64,000 nucleotides of DNA from assembly GCA_900596015.1 (NCBI GenBank), contig UVIF01000001.1:1-64000 (forward strand). The letters run 5' to 3'. This stretch comes from Pseudomonas viridiflava (lineage in GTDB: Bacteria > Pseudomonadota > Gammaproteobacteria > Pseudomonadales > Pseudomonadaceae). The notes beneath the pieces were generated by a model. That model saw only the letters and a list, made by a program, of their open reading frames with translations. It was not told the DNA's origin and searched no databases. A program made the position numbers and the translations under genes. Of this stretch, positions 43,383-51,911 are shown in pieces (position 1 is the first letter of the stretch; the number at the start of each line of letters is the position of its first letter).

Positions 43383-44084
43383 TCAGTGCCGTTCGATCGA
43401 CGCCTCGCCACCGGACGGCGCCTGAAGCTTGTAGCCCATGCTGTGCACGGTGTGCAGCAGGGGTACATCGAAGGTTTTGTCGATGGTTCTGCGCAACATG
43501 TAGATGCCCGTCCGCAGGCTGTCGGAATCGGGCGTTTCCTGGCCCCACAGCGCCAGTTCGAACTCGCGACGCTTCACTATCGCGGGGCTTTTACGCATCA
43601 GCAGCTCCAGCAGCACGAGGGTGGTGGGGTTGAGCTTGAGCAGCTTGCCTGCCCGCTTCACCTCCAGCGAATCCAGATCGAAGGTGAGGTCATGGACCTG
43701 GAGCACGTTTTTCTTGATTCCTGCCGACCGTCGACTCACCGTCTCGACGCGGGCAAACAGCTCGGACAGCGCGAAGGGTTTGATGATGTAGTCGTCGGCG
43801 CCGACGCTGAAGCCAGTCAAGCGGTCTTCCAATTCGTCACGAGCAGTGAGCATCAGGATGGGCGTGTTCTGCCTGGAGACCGAGCGCAACTTTTGACAGA
43901 CCCGATTGCCGTCCATGCCGGGCAGCATCACATCGAGAATGATGGCGTCGAAGTTGCCGGTCATCGCCAGGTGCAACCCGGTCACGCCATCCAGCGCCCC
44001 GGTAACTTCACAGCCCTTGAGGGTGAAATACTCGGAGATGTTGGCAAGGATATCGGCGTGATCTTCGATGACCAGTATGCGCAT
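43383..44084 (-). CDS. OmpR-family response regulator, ColR-like, without adjacent kinase
   Basis: A 233-residue two-component regulator. The receiver has acid pair E7-D8, phosphoacceptor D51 in IILDVMLPG, T in MLTARDE and K in YIIKPFA. The winged helix follows (LKLNPTTLVLLELLMRKSP ... SDSLRTGIYMLRRTIDKTFDVPLLHTVHSMGYKL). Sequence style is close to ColR. It lies 48 bases after eptA on the same strand, and no histidine kinase gene is in the neighbourhood, so its partner must be encoded elsewhere. Confidence 0.9.
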   Translation of the reverse strand: MRILVIEDHADILANISEYFTLKGCEVTGALDGVTGLHLAMTGNFDAIILDVMLPGMDGNRVCQKLRSVSRQNTPILMLTARDELEDRLTGFSVGADDYIIKPFALSELFARVETVSRRSAGIKKNVLQVHDLTFDLDSLEVKRAGKLLKLNPTTLVLLELLMRKSPAIVKRREFELALWGQETPDSDSLRTGIYMLRRTIDKTFDVPLLHTVHSMGYKLQAPSGGEASIERH

Positions 44085-44132
44085 GGGATTCTCTTGGTGA
44101 TATCGGGTTCGAACACGACCGGACGCTGCAAT

Positions 44133-45800
44133 TCATTCGCCCAATGCTACCTGGCTGGCTTTGGCATCGACGGCAACGCGGGTACCTCTACAACTGGCAA
44201 ACATATCCAGCGCAGGGCTGTATATCCGAGTCTGTACTCGCAACAAGCCTAGCATCGAGTGAAAGAGATTGTCCTGACTCAGCGGGTCGTTGCGCGTCTG
44301 CTGCAGGCAGCGGCTGTCGACCGTGAGCGCGCGCTGATAGCTTTCGGAAAGCCATACCAGCAGTGGCACATGTTTCTGCTGCTCGGGGGCAAGCATGTAA
44401 GGCGTGCCATGCAGGAACAGGTTGTACTCGCCCAGCGACTCGCCATGATCCGACAGATAGATCATCGCGGTGGCCAGATGATCCTGGTTGCTGCGCAGTA
44501 CATCGATGAGCCGGGCCAGCACGTGATCGGTGTACAGCACGGTATTGTCATAACCGTTGACGATACTTTCTCTGCTGCACGCATCCAGCGCATTGCTCTT
44601 GCACACCGGCGTGAATTTCTCGAACGCCTGGGGGTAGCGCTTGAAATATTCGGGCCCGTGGCTACCCATCTGGTGCAATACCAGAACGGTATCTTTGCTC
44701 AAATGGTCGATGAAGGCCTGTAGACCTTGCAGGAGGATTTCATCCCTGCACTCGCCGTTCGCGCACAACGCTGGATCCTTGTCATGGCTGACGTCCAGCA
44801 GCGTAACGCGGTCGCAGGTGCCCTTGCAGCCAGATTGGTTGTCCCACCACACCACATCCAGCCCCGCGCGTTTGAGCACGTCCAGCAGGCCTTCCTGGTT
44901 TTTCGCGATGTCCGCCTTGTACTGCTTGCGGCCCATGTTGGAGAACATGCAGGGGACGGACACCGCGGTTTCGGTGCCGCAGGAATGCACATCGGTGAAG
45001 GCCACCAGACCGCTTTCCTTGCTCAGTTGCGGCGTGGTCTCGCGTTGATAGCCAAGGATGCCGAAGTTCTCGGCGCGCGCGCTTTCACCCACCACCAGTA
45101 CGGTCAGTGACTTGGGCGAATGGCTGGCCACGTTGACGGCCCGCACAGCGTCTTCGCCAATGGACCTGAATGGCTGTTGCGCCGTCGACACCTGTTCGCG
45201 TACATAAGCGATCGAGGCACCGATGTAGTTGCTTGGCACCACCATCAGGCGCAACTCGTGGTGATTGCGCAACAGCGACGACAGGCCCTGATAGTCCAGC
45301 AGCGCAACCACGGCAATCACCGCCGCAGAGCCCGTGCCTACCAGCACTTTGCTGAACAACTCGCGATGCACTTTGCGGTAGCGAATGGGCGTTTTCCACA
45401 ACAGCACCGACGGCAATACGCCCAACACTAAAACATAGGCCCAGAGCGTCGGAGACAACAGCCCCTCTACTTCGGTGACATTGGTTTCCACCAGGTTGCG
45501 AAGCATGCCAACGTCCATGAGCACGCCGTATTGATTCATGAAGTAGGCGACACTCGCACTGGTAACAAACAGCACCGTCAATACCGGCTTGAATATCTTC
45601 GGAAAAGCCAACAGCGTCAGTACGATATTGAACCCGCCCAACAACATGATGGCGAACGCCAGTGCAAGTTGTTTTCCTGCACCACCCTCTCCGGTGATTG
45701 CTGCCAGATGCTGCCAAAGGGGCACATTGAACACCGCCAGCAGAAAGACACTGGCAAGCAACGTCGCGGTTTCCGGGCGTACAGGTTTGAGTTTGAACAT
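44133..45800 (-). CDS. eptA: Lipid A phosphoethanolamine transferase (EptA family)
   Basis: A 555-residue inner-membrane enzyme that adds phosphoethanolamine from phosphatidylethanolamine to lipid A phosphates and lowers surface charge. Five N-terminal helices (about 12-185) precede a periplasmic alkaline-phosphatase-type domain. Visible sites are VVGESARAENFG (metal glutamate), CGTETAVSVPCMFS (the nucleophile threonine) and YLSDHGESLGEYNLFLHGTPY (metal Asp/His). The start MFKLKPVRP omits 28 weakly supported upstream codons. It is followed by the ColR-like regulator and is divergent from a PAP2 phosphatase gene. Confidence 0.9.
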   Translation of the reverse strand: MFKLKPVRPETATLLASVFLLAVFNVPLWQHLAAITGEGGAGKQLALAFAIMLLGGFNIVLTLLAFPKIFKPVLTVLFVTSASVAYFMNQYGVLMDVGMLRNLVETNVTEVEGLLSPTLWAYVLVLGVLPSVLLWKTPIRYRKVHRELFSKVLVGTGSAAVIAVVALLDYQGLSSLLRNHHELRLMVVPSNYIGASIAYVREQVSTAQQPFRSIGEDAVRAVNVASHSPKSLTVLVVGESARAENFGILGYQRETTPQLSKESGLVAFTDVHSCGTETAVSVPCMFSNMGRKQYKADIAKNQEGLLDVLKRAGLDVVWWDNQSGCKGTCDRVTLLDVSHDKDPALCANGECRDEILLQGLQAFIDHLSKDTVLVLHQMGSHGPEYFKRYPQAFEKFTPVCKSNALDACSRESIVNGYDNTVLYTDHVLARLIDVLRSNQDHLATAMIYLSDHGESLGEYNLFLHGTPYMLAPEQQKHVPLLVWLSESYQRALTVDSRCLQQTRNDPLSQDNLFHSMLGLLRVQTRIYSPALDMFASCRGTRVAVDAKASQVALGE

Positions 45801-46001
45801 GGGAGTCTGCCGTCGGGCAAAGAAACGAGCCGTGCGCCGTGCTACGGTTGTCGATGGCGCGGACTCTAGACGCGGATAATTCAAATTTTCGTGAAAGATT
45901 CGCGAGGAAAAGCTCGCCGCAAGTCCGTTTCAAGCGACCCGTTGAAATACAGTAATGCGGTCTTTTTGTTAAGCAGGAGTGACCGCCATTCTCGACGTAT
46001 T

Positions 46002-46018
46002 TTTCACAGTTCATTCAC
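46002..46018 (+). promoter_or_regulatory. Direct repeat TTTCAC-N5-ATTCAC (site 1)
   Basis: Two hexamers 11 bases apart start to start, the spacing OmpR-type regulators favour. The preceding bases make TCGACGTATTTTTCAC at 45992-46007, which agrees with all but one position of the ColR consensus as I remember it. It lies in the 349-base gap between eptA and the PAP2 gene. The rest of this gap shows an inverted TTTCAA...TTGAAA at 45928-45947 and nothing else clear. Confidence 0.5.
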
Positions 46019-46113
46019 GTCGTTCTGATCGCTGCGAACTTATCGTCGCTCGTAACGCAAGCGGCCAATGGATCCATTGATGACAGGCCGCCGTCGTTAC
46101 TTCCCCACGTAAG

Positions 46114-46130
46114 TTTCACCTGTTCTTCAT
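46114..46130 (+). promoter_or_regulatory. Direct repeat TTTCAC-N5-CTTCAT (site 2)
   Basis: The same 11-base period as site 1, with the shared context ACGTANNTTTCAC (46107-46119). It ends about 20 bases before the PAP2 start, so it would overlap the promoter or leader. Confidence 0.4.
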
Positions 46131-46149
46131 CATTGGATCGGAGCCTGTC

Positions 46150-46902
46150 ATGGCTATCGCATTACCTGTTGCTGCGTCCCGGCATTTTGACTTTCGATTG
46201 GCGCTGGGCATTCCGCTGGTGCTGATGGCAACGATGCTGTGGCTATACCCCCCTGCCCTCGACTTCGCCCTGGCGCAGATCTTCTACGTGCCGGGGCTGG
46301 GCTTCATCGGACGCCAGAGCTACTGGCTGGAAAACATTCTGCATGATCGCGCCAAGCAGGCGGTGATTGCCTTTGCGGTACTTGCACTTGCAGGTTTCGT
46401 GGCAAGTCTGTGGGCCACGCGCCTGCGCCAATGGCGTCGACCATTGGGGTATGTGGTGCTGGCGATGGCGCTGACGACGTCGGTGGTTACGCCGCTCAAG
46501 GTGCTGACCGCAGTCCATTGCCCCTGGAGCCTGAAGGAGTTCGGCGGCCAGGAAACCTATACGCCATTGCTCAGCCCCCGTGCCGAAACGGAGAAGCCGG
46601 GTCTGTGCTGGCCGGGGGGCCACGCGTCGAGTGGGTTCTCGCTGCTCGCCCTGTTCTTTTTCTGGCGAGATCGTCGTCCACGCACCGCACGAATCGCATT
46701 GGTGGTGGCGCTGACGCTGGGGTCGGTCTTTTCGCTGGGGCGAATGGCCCAAGGTGCGCACTTCCTTTCCCATAACGTCTGGACGCTGCTGATCGATTGG
46801 GTGATTTGCGTGCTCTGCTATCGCTGGATTCTCTACCGCCCCTCGACACAGGCTTCACCTGCGCTGGATGCAGGCATGGTGCCCGACGGACACCGGCGAT
46901 GA
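46150..46902 (+). CDS. PAP2-family membrane phosphatase
   Basis: A 250-residue polytopic PAP2 protein with about six helices, in the size class of lipid A or undecaprenyl phosphatases. The three phosphatase blocks are recognisable but variant: KVLTAVHCPW (Cys where KX6RP has Arg), CWPGGHASSGFS, and GRMAQGAHFLSHN (the usual final Asp position is His). Substrate unknown; its place divergent from eptA suggests lipid A or another envelope phosphate. The stop is in an ATGA overlap with the lipoprotein gene. Confidence 0.85.
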   Translation: MAIALPVAASRHFDFRLALGIPLVLMATMLWLYPPALDFALAQIFYVPGLGFIGRQSYWLENILHDRAKQAVIAFAVLALAGFVASLWATRLRQWRRPLGYVVLAMALTTSVVTPLKVLTAVHCPWSLKEFGGQETYTPLLSPRAETEKPGLCWPGGHASSGFSLLALFFFWRDRRPRTARIALVVALTLGSVFSLGRMAQGAHFLSHNVWTLLIDWVICVLCYRWILYRPSTQASPALDAGMVPDGHRR

Positions 46903-47273
46903 ACGCGCTATGGATGCCCGGCAGACGAACCGGGGTGCTGCTGAGCCTGGCGTTATCGGCAGCCGTGTTGAGCGCCTGCCAAACGACCCGGGAGCGACTA
47001 TTGGCCGAGGGCTACCCTGCCCCCTTCGCTACCGGCTTCGAAGACGGCTGCAGCAGTGGTCGGCATGCGGCGCAAGCCTTGGGCGATTTTCGCAAGAACG
47101 TGCCTGTCTATCTTTCGGATCGTCAATACGCCACCGGCTGGGACGACGGCTTCCGGCAATGCCAAGCCAGCGCCGTCGCCGACTTCCAACGGCATGTCGG
47201 CATCGACAGCAAGGAAGACCGCGATTGGCGGCACGCCAAGGATCAGGGGTGGGGCAAGGCGATTGGGCGCTGA
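46899..47273 (+). CDS. Small lipoprotein of unknown function
   Basis: A 124-residue protein. A signal peptide ends in the lipobox AAVLSAC; the mature part is short and polar, with repeated FxDGCxxG/YATGWDDGFRQC-like segments (GFEDGCSSGRHAA and GWDDGFRQCQAS). No named family was recognised. Translational coupling to the PAP2 phosphatase (ATGA) suggests a joint envelope role. Confidence 0.75.
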   Translation: MNALWMPGRRTGVLLSLALSAAVLSACQTTRERLLAEGYPAPFATGFEDGCSSGRHAAQALGDFRKNVPVYLSDRQYATGWDDGFRQCQASAVADFQRHVGIDSKEDRDWRHAKDQGWGKAIGR

Positions 47274-47413
47274 TCGAACGCGCTCTTGCGCGAAACACTC
47301 TGCGCGCTAACGAAAAAAACGAGTGAAAGGGAGAACCGGGTGTCTATTCCAATCAAGCACACCTCGCTCGATTTCAGACATCTCATTCGCACACCCACCC
47401 AGGACACTCATCG

Positions 47414-47872
47414 ATGCACGACAGCATAAAGTGGCCGCTGACCCTCTACTTCGACGGTGACTGCCCCCTCTGCGCCCACGAAATCAAGGTTCTGAGGGCG
47501 CGTGCCTTGCCCGCACGCCTGCATTTCACCGATATCAGCGATCCGGCGTTCGACGCGCAATCCTTGGGCTTCACCCGTGCGCACATGGAGTCGTTGCTTC
47601 ATGCCCGGTTCAGCGATGGAACATGGGTCACCGGCCTGGACGCGACCCTCTGGAGCTGGCGCGCCGCGGGCCTCGGTTTCTGGGCCGCACCGTTGTCCTG
47701 GCGCTGGGCCAGGCCGCTGTTGAACGTTGGCTATCGGCTGTTCTGCCGCTGGCGTCCGCATCTGGCCTGGCTGCCCCACCCGGACGGCAGTGCCCGCTGC
47801 AGGAATGGCAGTTGTGCAGTTCCCGAAGCGGATAGTACCGGGCGAAAGCCGCCACCGTCGGAACCGCATTGA
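47414..47872 (+). CDS. DCC-family (DUF393) thiol-disulfide protein
   Basis: A 152-residue thioredoxin-like protein with the signature DGDCPLC at 15-21 and helices WSWRAAGLGFWAAPLSWRWARPLLNVGYRLFCRWR. The family is predicted to have oxidoreductase activity; substrate unknown. Stands alone, 140 bases after the lipoprotein gene. Confidence 0.85.
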   Translation: MHDSIKWPLTLYFDGDCPLCAHEIKVLRARALPARLHFTDISDPAFDAQSLGFTRAHMESLLHARFSDGTWVTGLDATLWSWRAAGLGFWAAPLSWRWARPLLNVGYRLFCRWRPHLAWLPHPDGSARCRNGSCAVPEADSTGRKPPPSEPH

Positions 47873-47947
47873 TCGAAATCGCAGATGAGCAGATGAGCAC
47901 CTAGATAGAGACCAGGACTGCCGGCTGAATCCAGCCGAATCTTGGAT

Positions 47948-48904
47948 TCATTTGTGGGAAAACGTCCGCCTGTATTCGGAAGGCGATGTTCCAAGTTGGG
48001 CGCCGAATTGCTGTCGCAGTGACAGTGATGTTCCAAACCCGGCCATGTCGGCAATACATTCAATGGGCAGGTCCGTCGTTTCAAGCAGCTGTTGCGCTCG
48101 CGCCAGACGCTCGGCATTCAGCCATTGGGAGACGGTACTGCCGGTTGTATCTCTGAAACGCCGAGTGAACGTGCGTCGGCTCATTTTTGCCCTGTCCGCG
48201 AGTACATCGACCGACAGTTTTTCCACGAGGTTTGCGCGCGCCCACGCCAGTAGCTCGGCCAAGTGGCTCTCACTGGATAATTGCGGTACGGGATGCTCTA
48301 CGTACTGGGCTTGACCTCCTTGTCGATGCGGAGGCGTTACGAGCATCTTCGCTGTGCGATTCGCCATGTCTGCGCCCAGTCGCTGGCGTACCAAGTGAAG
48401 GCAGCAGTCGATTGCCGCCACGGTTCCAGCGGACGTCATGACATTGCCGTCGCTGACGTAAAGCACCTCGGGCTTGAAACGAACACCAGGAAAGCGTTGG
48501 GCGAATTCCTCTCGCGCAGCCCAGTGGGTGGTCGCCTCTCTGCCGTCCAGCAGGCCTGCATCGCCAAGCACGAATGCCCCCAGGCACAATCCTACGATGA
48601 GCTTGCCTTGGGTGTTGGCCGTCCGAAGGGCTTCCGCCAGAAGCGCGGAAGCGAATACCGATTGATCTCCCCATGCAGGAATGACGATCACGTCACACGC
48701 GCTCATCAGTTCAAGGCCATGACTCACTTCCAGGCCGATGCCTTGGTCCGTGCGCACTACCCCAGGCGCCTCTGCGCAGTATTCAATCTGGTAGGCCTGA
48801 TCGCCAAGCCCGGTTTGCGCCGTACCCAATACCATCCCCGGTACCGAAAGATGAAAAAGGCTGACGCCATCGACCGCGAGCACGGCAACACGTAGGGGCT
48901 GCAT
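47948..48904 (-). CDS. GlxA-type regulator (DJ-1/PfpI plus AraC)
   Basis: A 318-residue protein. The N-terminal glutamine-amidotransferase-like domain is at about 5-190 with the nucleophile-elbow region VGLCLGAFVLGDAGLLDG. The C-terminal AraC domain is at about 215-315 (LSVDVLADRAKMSRRTFTRRFRDTTGSTVSQWLNAERLARAQQLL). FtrA/GlxA-like regulators sense amines or stress. It is divergent from the truncated gene at 49045, with 140 bases between. Its target is not apparent here. Confidence 0.88.
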   Translation of the reverse strand: MQPLRVAVLAVDGVSLFHLSVPGMVLGTAQTGLGDQAYQIEYCAEAPGVVRTDQGIGLEVSHGLELMSACDVIVIPAWGDQSVFASALLAEALRTANTQGKLIVGLCLGAFVLGDAGLLDGREATTHWAAREEFAQRFPGVRFKPEVLYVSDGNVMTSAGTVAAIDCCLHLVRQRLGADMANRTAKMLVTPPHRQGGQAQYVEHPVPQLSSESHLAELLAWARANLVEKLSVDVLADRAKMSRRTFTRRFRDTTGSTVSQWLNAERLARAQQLLETTDLPIECIADMAGFGTSLSLRQQFGAQLGTSPSEYRRTFSHK

Positions 48905-49044
48905 CCGGCACCTCGAACCAAGTGATGGGTTATCGGCTAACGCCCGATTGGCCCAATTATAACGAACTATGTCTTTCAGGCCACTGTTGGCAAGACCGTT
49001 ATTTCATAAAATAAGAACGACTTTCTCTCAACAGGATCGGACTC

Positions 49045-49329
49045 ATGAACTTGCCTGCCCTCCCCTTGACGCTGGGTATTGCCTGCGCCGCCGCTGCGCC
49101 GACGTTCGCTAGCGCCAATCCACCCGATTTGCCTGGCACGATGCATAAAGTGGCATTGCAGCAGGTTCGCAATGCGACCGTAAAAATCTCCTACGGTGAC
49201 ACCACCTTCCTGATCGATCCCATGCTGTCCAGGAAGGACACCTATCCCGGCTTCCAGCACACCTCGAACGACTCGGCAAGGGCTACCGGCGTCAGGGCAA
49301 CTGCGCCGTTCACGAAAGTGCTGTGGTAG
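49045..49329 (+). pseudogene. Truncated MBL-fold hydrolase (N-terminal remnant)
   Basis: A 94-codon frame. Residues 1-25 form a signal peptide (ending FASA). The next part is the start of a metallo-beta-lactamase-fold protein: MHKVALQQVRNATVKISYGDTTFLIDPMLSRKDTYPGFQHTSNDSAR. The metal-binding HxHxDH and everything after it are missing; the frame then reads about 15 unrelated codons and stops. It ends inside the start of the next frame. It looks like the left half of a deletion scar. Confidence 0.75.
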
Positions 49330-49763
49330 AAGAAGGCGCCGTCCTCAAAGGAGCGATCATCATCGGTGAAGGCTCATTCGTAGCGGCCGGTGCTTATCTG
49401 CGCGGCGGGGTTTACCTGGGCAGCAATTGCATCGTGGGGCCCAGCTGTGAATTGAAAAGCACGTTCATGCTGGACTCAAGCAAGGTGGCGCACTTCAATT
49501 TCGTCGGAGACTCCGTGATTGGCGAGCGGGTGAACATCGAAGCCGGCGCAATCATCGCCAATTATCGAAACGAGTTGAACGGTGCCAACATCAAGATTCG
49601 GCATGCCGGCCGTGTCATTGAGACGGGCGTGAACAAGTTCGGTGCGTTGGTGGGTGATGGTTGCAAGATCGGAGCAAATGCAGTGATCGCTCCGGGTGCA
49701 CTTCTGCAACCCAACGCTTGCGTGCCGCGCCTGGGGCTAGTGGACCAGTTTGCGCACGATTGA
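49323..49763 (+). pseudogene. 5'-truncated hexapeptide-repeat (left-handed beta-helix) transferase
   Basis: A 146-codon frame of LbH repeats (VVEEGAVLKGAIIIGEGSFVAAGAYLRGGVYLGSNCIVGPSCELKST ... FVGDSVIGERVNIEAGAIIANYRNE). The LbH reading continues upstream of the GTG (CAVHESAVVEEG) with no ATG, GTG or TTG back to a stop at 49197, so the native start and N terminus are lost. A shortened protein from GTG 49323 is possible. It is joined out of frame to the MBL remnant. Substrate (acetyl or nucleotide sugar transfer) cannot be told. Confidence 0.65.
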
Positions 49764-49953
49764 TCAGACAGACGAGCCTGGGACATCGCCTTGGCACCCT
49801 CTCAGCGCACCCTGCGCCCGTCTTCCGAACGCCTGGTATTGTCCGGTGACGAGATTGGAAGCGGCGGGTATTAGCCCTTGAAAAAATAGTGAAACATTTT
49901 GAAACAGACGTAGCAGCTCCCCACTCCATAGTCTTTCCCCCAAAGACTATTCC

Positions 49954-51138
49954 ATGAAAACGCCACGTCCTGCCGCACGCCTGGAACCCCTCGAGCAACT
50001 GCGCAACTTGAAGATGGCCCGATCCGCGCATGCCTACGTGCGCGGCAGTACCGTGCAGTTCTATGAATGGCTGCAGTCCCAGTCGGGTCGGCGCTTGCCC
50101 AGTGGGCCGCCGGTGTGGATCTGTGGCGACTGTCACGCCGGCAACCTCGGCCCGACCGGCGATTTGAAGGGTCGTATCGATATCCATATCCGCGACCTGG
50201 ACCAGACCGTGATCGGCAACCCTGTCCACGACCTGGTCCGGCTCGGCTTGTCGCTGGCGACCGCGGCTCGCGGTTCGGACCTGCCCGGCGTGGCCACCGC
50301 GCGCATGCTCGAAGAGATGATGGTGGGCTACGAGCAAGCCTTCGAGAACAACCAGGAAGAACAGCCGCAGCGTCCCGCGCAGGTCAAGGCCGGCATGCGC
50401 AGCGCTGTTCAGCGCACCTGGAAACACCTGGCTCAGGAACGCATCGAAGACATACGCCCGACGATTCCGCTGGGCAAGCATTTCTGGGCCCTGTCCAAGG
50501 CCGAGCGCAGCGCTATCAAGACCCTGTGCGCCACCGACGAGATCCATGCCTTGGTCACCTCCCTCAAAGGGCGCTCGGGGAGTGACAGCGTCGAACTGCT
50601 GGATTCGGCGTATTGGGTCAAGGGTTGCAGCTCCCTGGGCCTCAAGCGCTATGCCGTGCTGCTCGGCGTAGGCGACGACGATGATCAGGAACTGTGTCTG
50701 CTGGACATCAAGGAAGCGGTCGCCGCTGCGGCGCCGCGCACGGTTCGTGCAGGCATGCCGCGCGATAACGGCCGGCGCGTGGTCGAAGGCGCCCGGCATC
50801 TGTCGCCCGGCTTGGGCAACCGGATGCTGGCCACGCGGATGCTCGACCATGGCTTCTTCATTCGTGAACTGCTGCCTCAGGACATGAAGCTTGAGCTCGA
50901 CCAGTTGAGCGAAACTGAGGCGATGCGCGCGGCGAGTTACCTGGCCAGGGTCGTGGGTGCCGCTCACGCCCGGCAGATGGACCTTTCGACCAGGGCTGAC
51001 TGGATGCGCGAGCTGCAGACCAATCGTTCGAACACACTGGACGCGCCGTCCTGGCTGTGGTCCAGCGTGGTTCATCTGGTGGGCAGTCATGAGCAAGGGT
51101 ACCTGGAGCACTGCCGACGGTACGCTTTGCAGAATTGA
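49954..51138 (+). CDS. DUF2252 family protein
   Basis: A 394-residue cytoplasmic protein of the uncharacterised DUF2252 group, whose fold is kinase-like. It shows the signatures KMARSAHAYVRGS, VWICGDCHAGNLGPTGD (a catalytic-loop-like DxHxGN), IHIRDLDQTVIGNPVHDLVRLGLSL and the end block RVVGAAHARQMDL. No partner gene is obvious; it stands alone before the azoreductase. Confidence 0.85.
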   Translation: MKTPRPAARLEPLEQLRNLKMARSAHAYVRGSTVQFYEWLQSQSGRRLPSGPPVWICGDCHAGNLGPTGDLKGRIDIHIRDLDQTVIGNPVHDLVRLGLSLATAARGSDLPGVATARMLEEMMVGYEQAFENNQEEQPQRPAQVKAGMRSAVQRTWKHLAQERIEDIRPTIPLGKHFWALSKAERSAIKTLCATDEIHALVTSLKGRSGSDSVELLDSAYWVKGCSSLGLKRYAVLLGVGDDDDQELCLLDIKEAVAAAAPRTVRAGMPRDNGRRVVEGARHLSPGLGNRMLATRMLDHGFFIRELLPQDMKLELDQLSETEAMRAASYLARVVGAAHARQMDLSTRADWMRELQTNRSNTLDAPSWLWSSVVHLVGSHEQGYLEHCRRYALQN

Positions 51139-51205
51139 ACATCGGCGCTCGCGCACAGGACTAAATCGAAACCCCGCGCAGCTGCGCCACAAAGGAAACC
51201 CCAGT

Positions 51206-51829
51206 ATGCATATTCTTCACATTGCCAGCTCTCCGCGTGGCGAGCGTTCCGCCTCGCTGAAACTGGCCGCGCGCTACCTGGAAACCGTCGCCTCCCATCA
51301 GCCTGACGCAACCGTCGACGTGCTGGATGTTTGGACCACCGATCTGCTGCCTTTCGACGGTCCCGCGTTGAATGCCAAGTACGCCGACCTCGAAGGCGTG
51401 GAAATGACTGCCGAACAGGCAGCCGTGTGGAAACAGATCCACGCCTTGGGCGAGCGCTTCCATCGCGCCGATGTGATTGTCTTCAGTGTGCCGATGTGGA
51501 ATTTCGGTGTGCCCTATCGTCTCAAGCACCTGATCGACTCGGTGTCACAGCGCGGCGTGCTGTTCGATTTCGATGAACAGGGCATGTGCGGCCTGCTCAA
51601 GGGCAAAAAGGTGGTGGTGCTTGCCACCCGTGGGGTGGTGCTGGGCGAAGACTACCCCACCGAGGACTACGACCATCAGGTTGCATTCCTCAGAACCTGG
51701 GCACGCATGGTGGGGATTCCAGCCATCGACACGGTGGAGTCGGAAGCGACGCTGGGCGATGCCGCAACCGCCGAGGCCAGCTTCAACGCCGCCCTGGATG
51801 CGGCCACCAAGCTGGCTGCATCGCTGTAG
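51206..51829 (+). CDS. azoR: FMN-dependent NADH azoreductase
   Basis: A 207-residue flavodoxin-like quinone/azo reductase. The FMN loop is SSPRGERSASLKLA at 8-21. Later signatures are FSVPMWNFGVPYRLKHLIDSV and the VLATRGV region. AAAGGAAACCCC precedes the start MHILHIASS; the frame extends far upstream through the DUF2252 gene. It is expected to reduce quinones and azo compounds in the cytosol. Pseudomonads often carry several paralogues, so the number within the genome cannot be given. Confidence 0.88.
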   Translation: MHILHIASSPRGERSASLKLAARYLETVASHQPDATVDVLDVWTTDLLPFDGPALNAKYADLEGVEMTAEQAAVWKQIHALGERFHRADVIVFSVPMWNFGVPYRLKHLIDSVSQRGVLFDFDEQGMCGLLKGKKVVVLATRGVVLGEDYPTEDYDHQVAFLRTWARMVGIPAIDTVESEATLGDAATAEASFNAALDAATKLAASL

Positions 51830-51861
51830 CGCTCCGACTGTCAGCTTCGATGGACCACAGC

Positions 51862-51893
51862 GCGCCGATTTGCCCTTGGGCGCAGATCGGCGC
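51862..51893. terminator. Stem-loop between convergent genes
   Basis: GCGCCGAT and ATCGGCGC form a perfect 8-base stem around a 16-base loop between the convergent azoreductase and chemoreceptor genes. It may serve both strands; no strong T tract is present. Confidence 0.5.
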
Positions 51894-51911
51894 TTCCCTC
51901 GGGGCGCCTTC

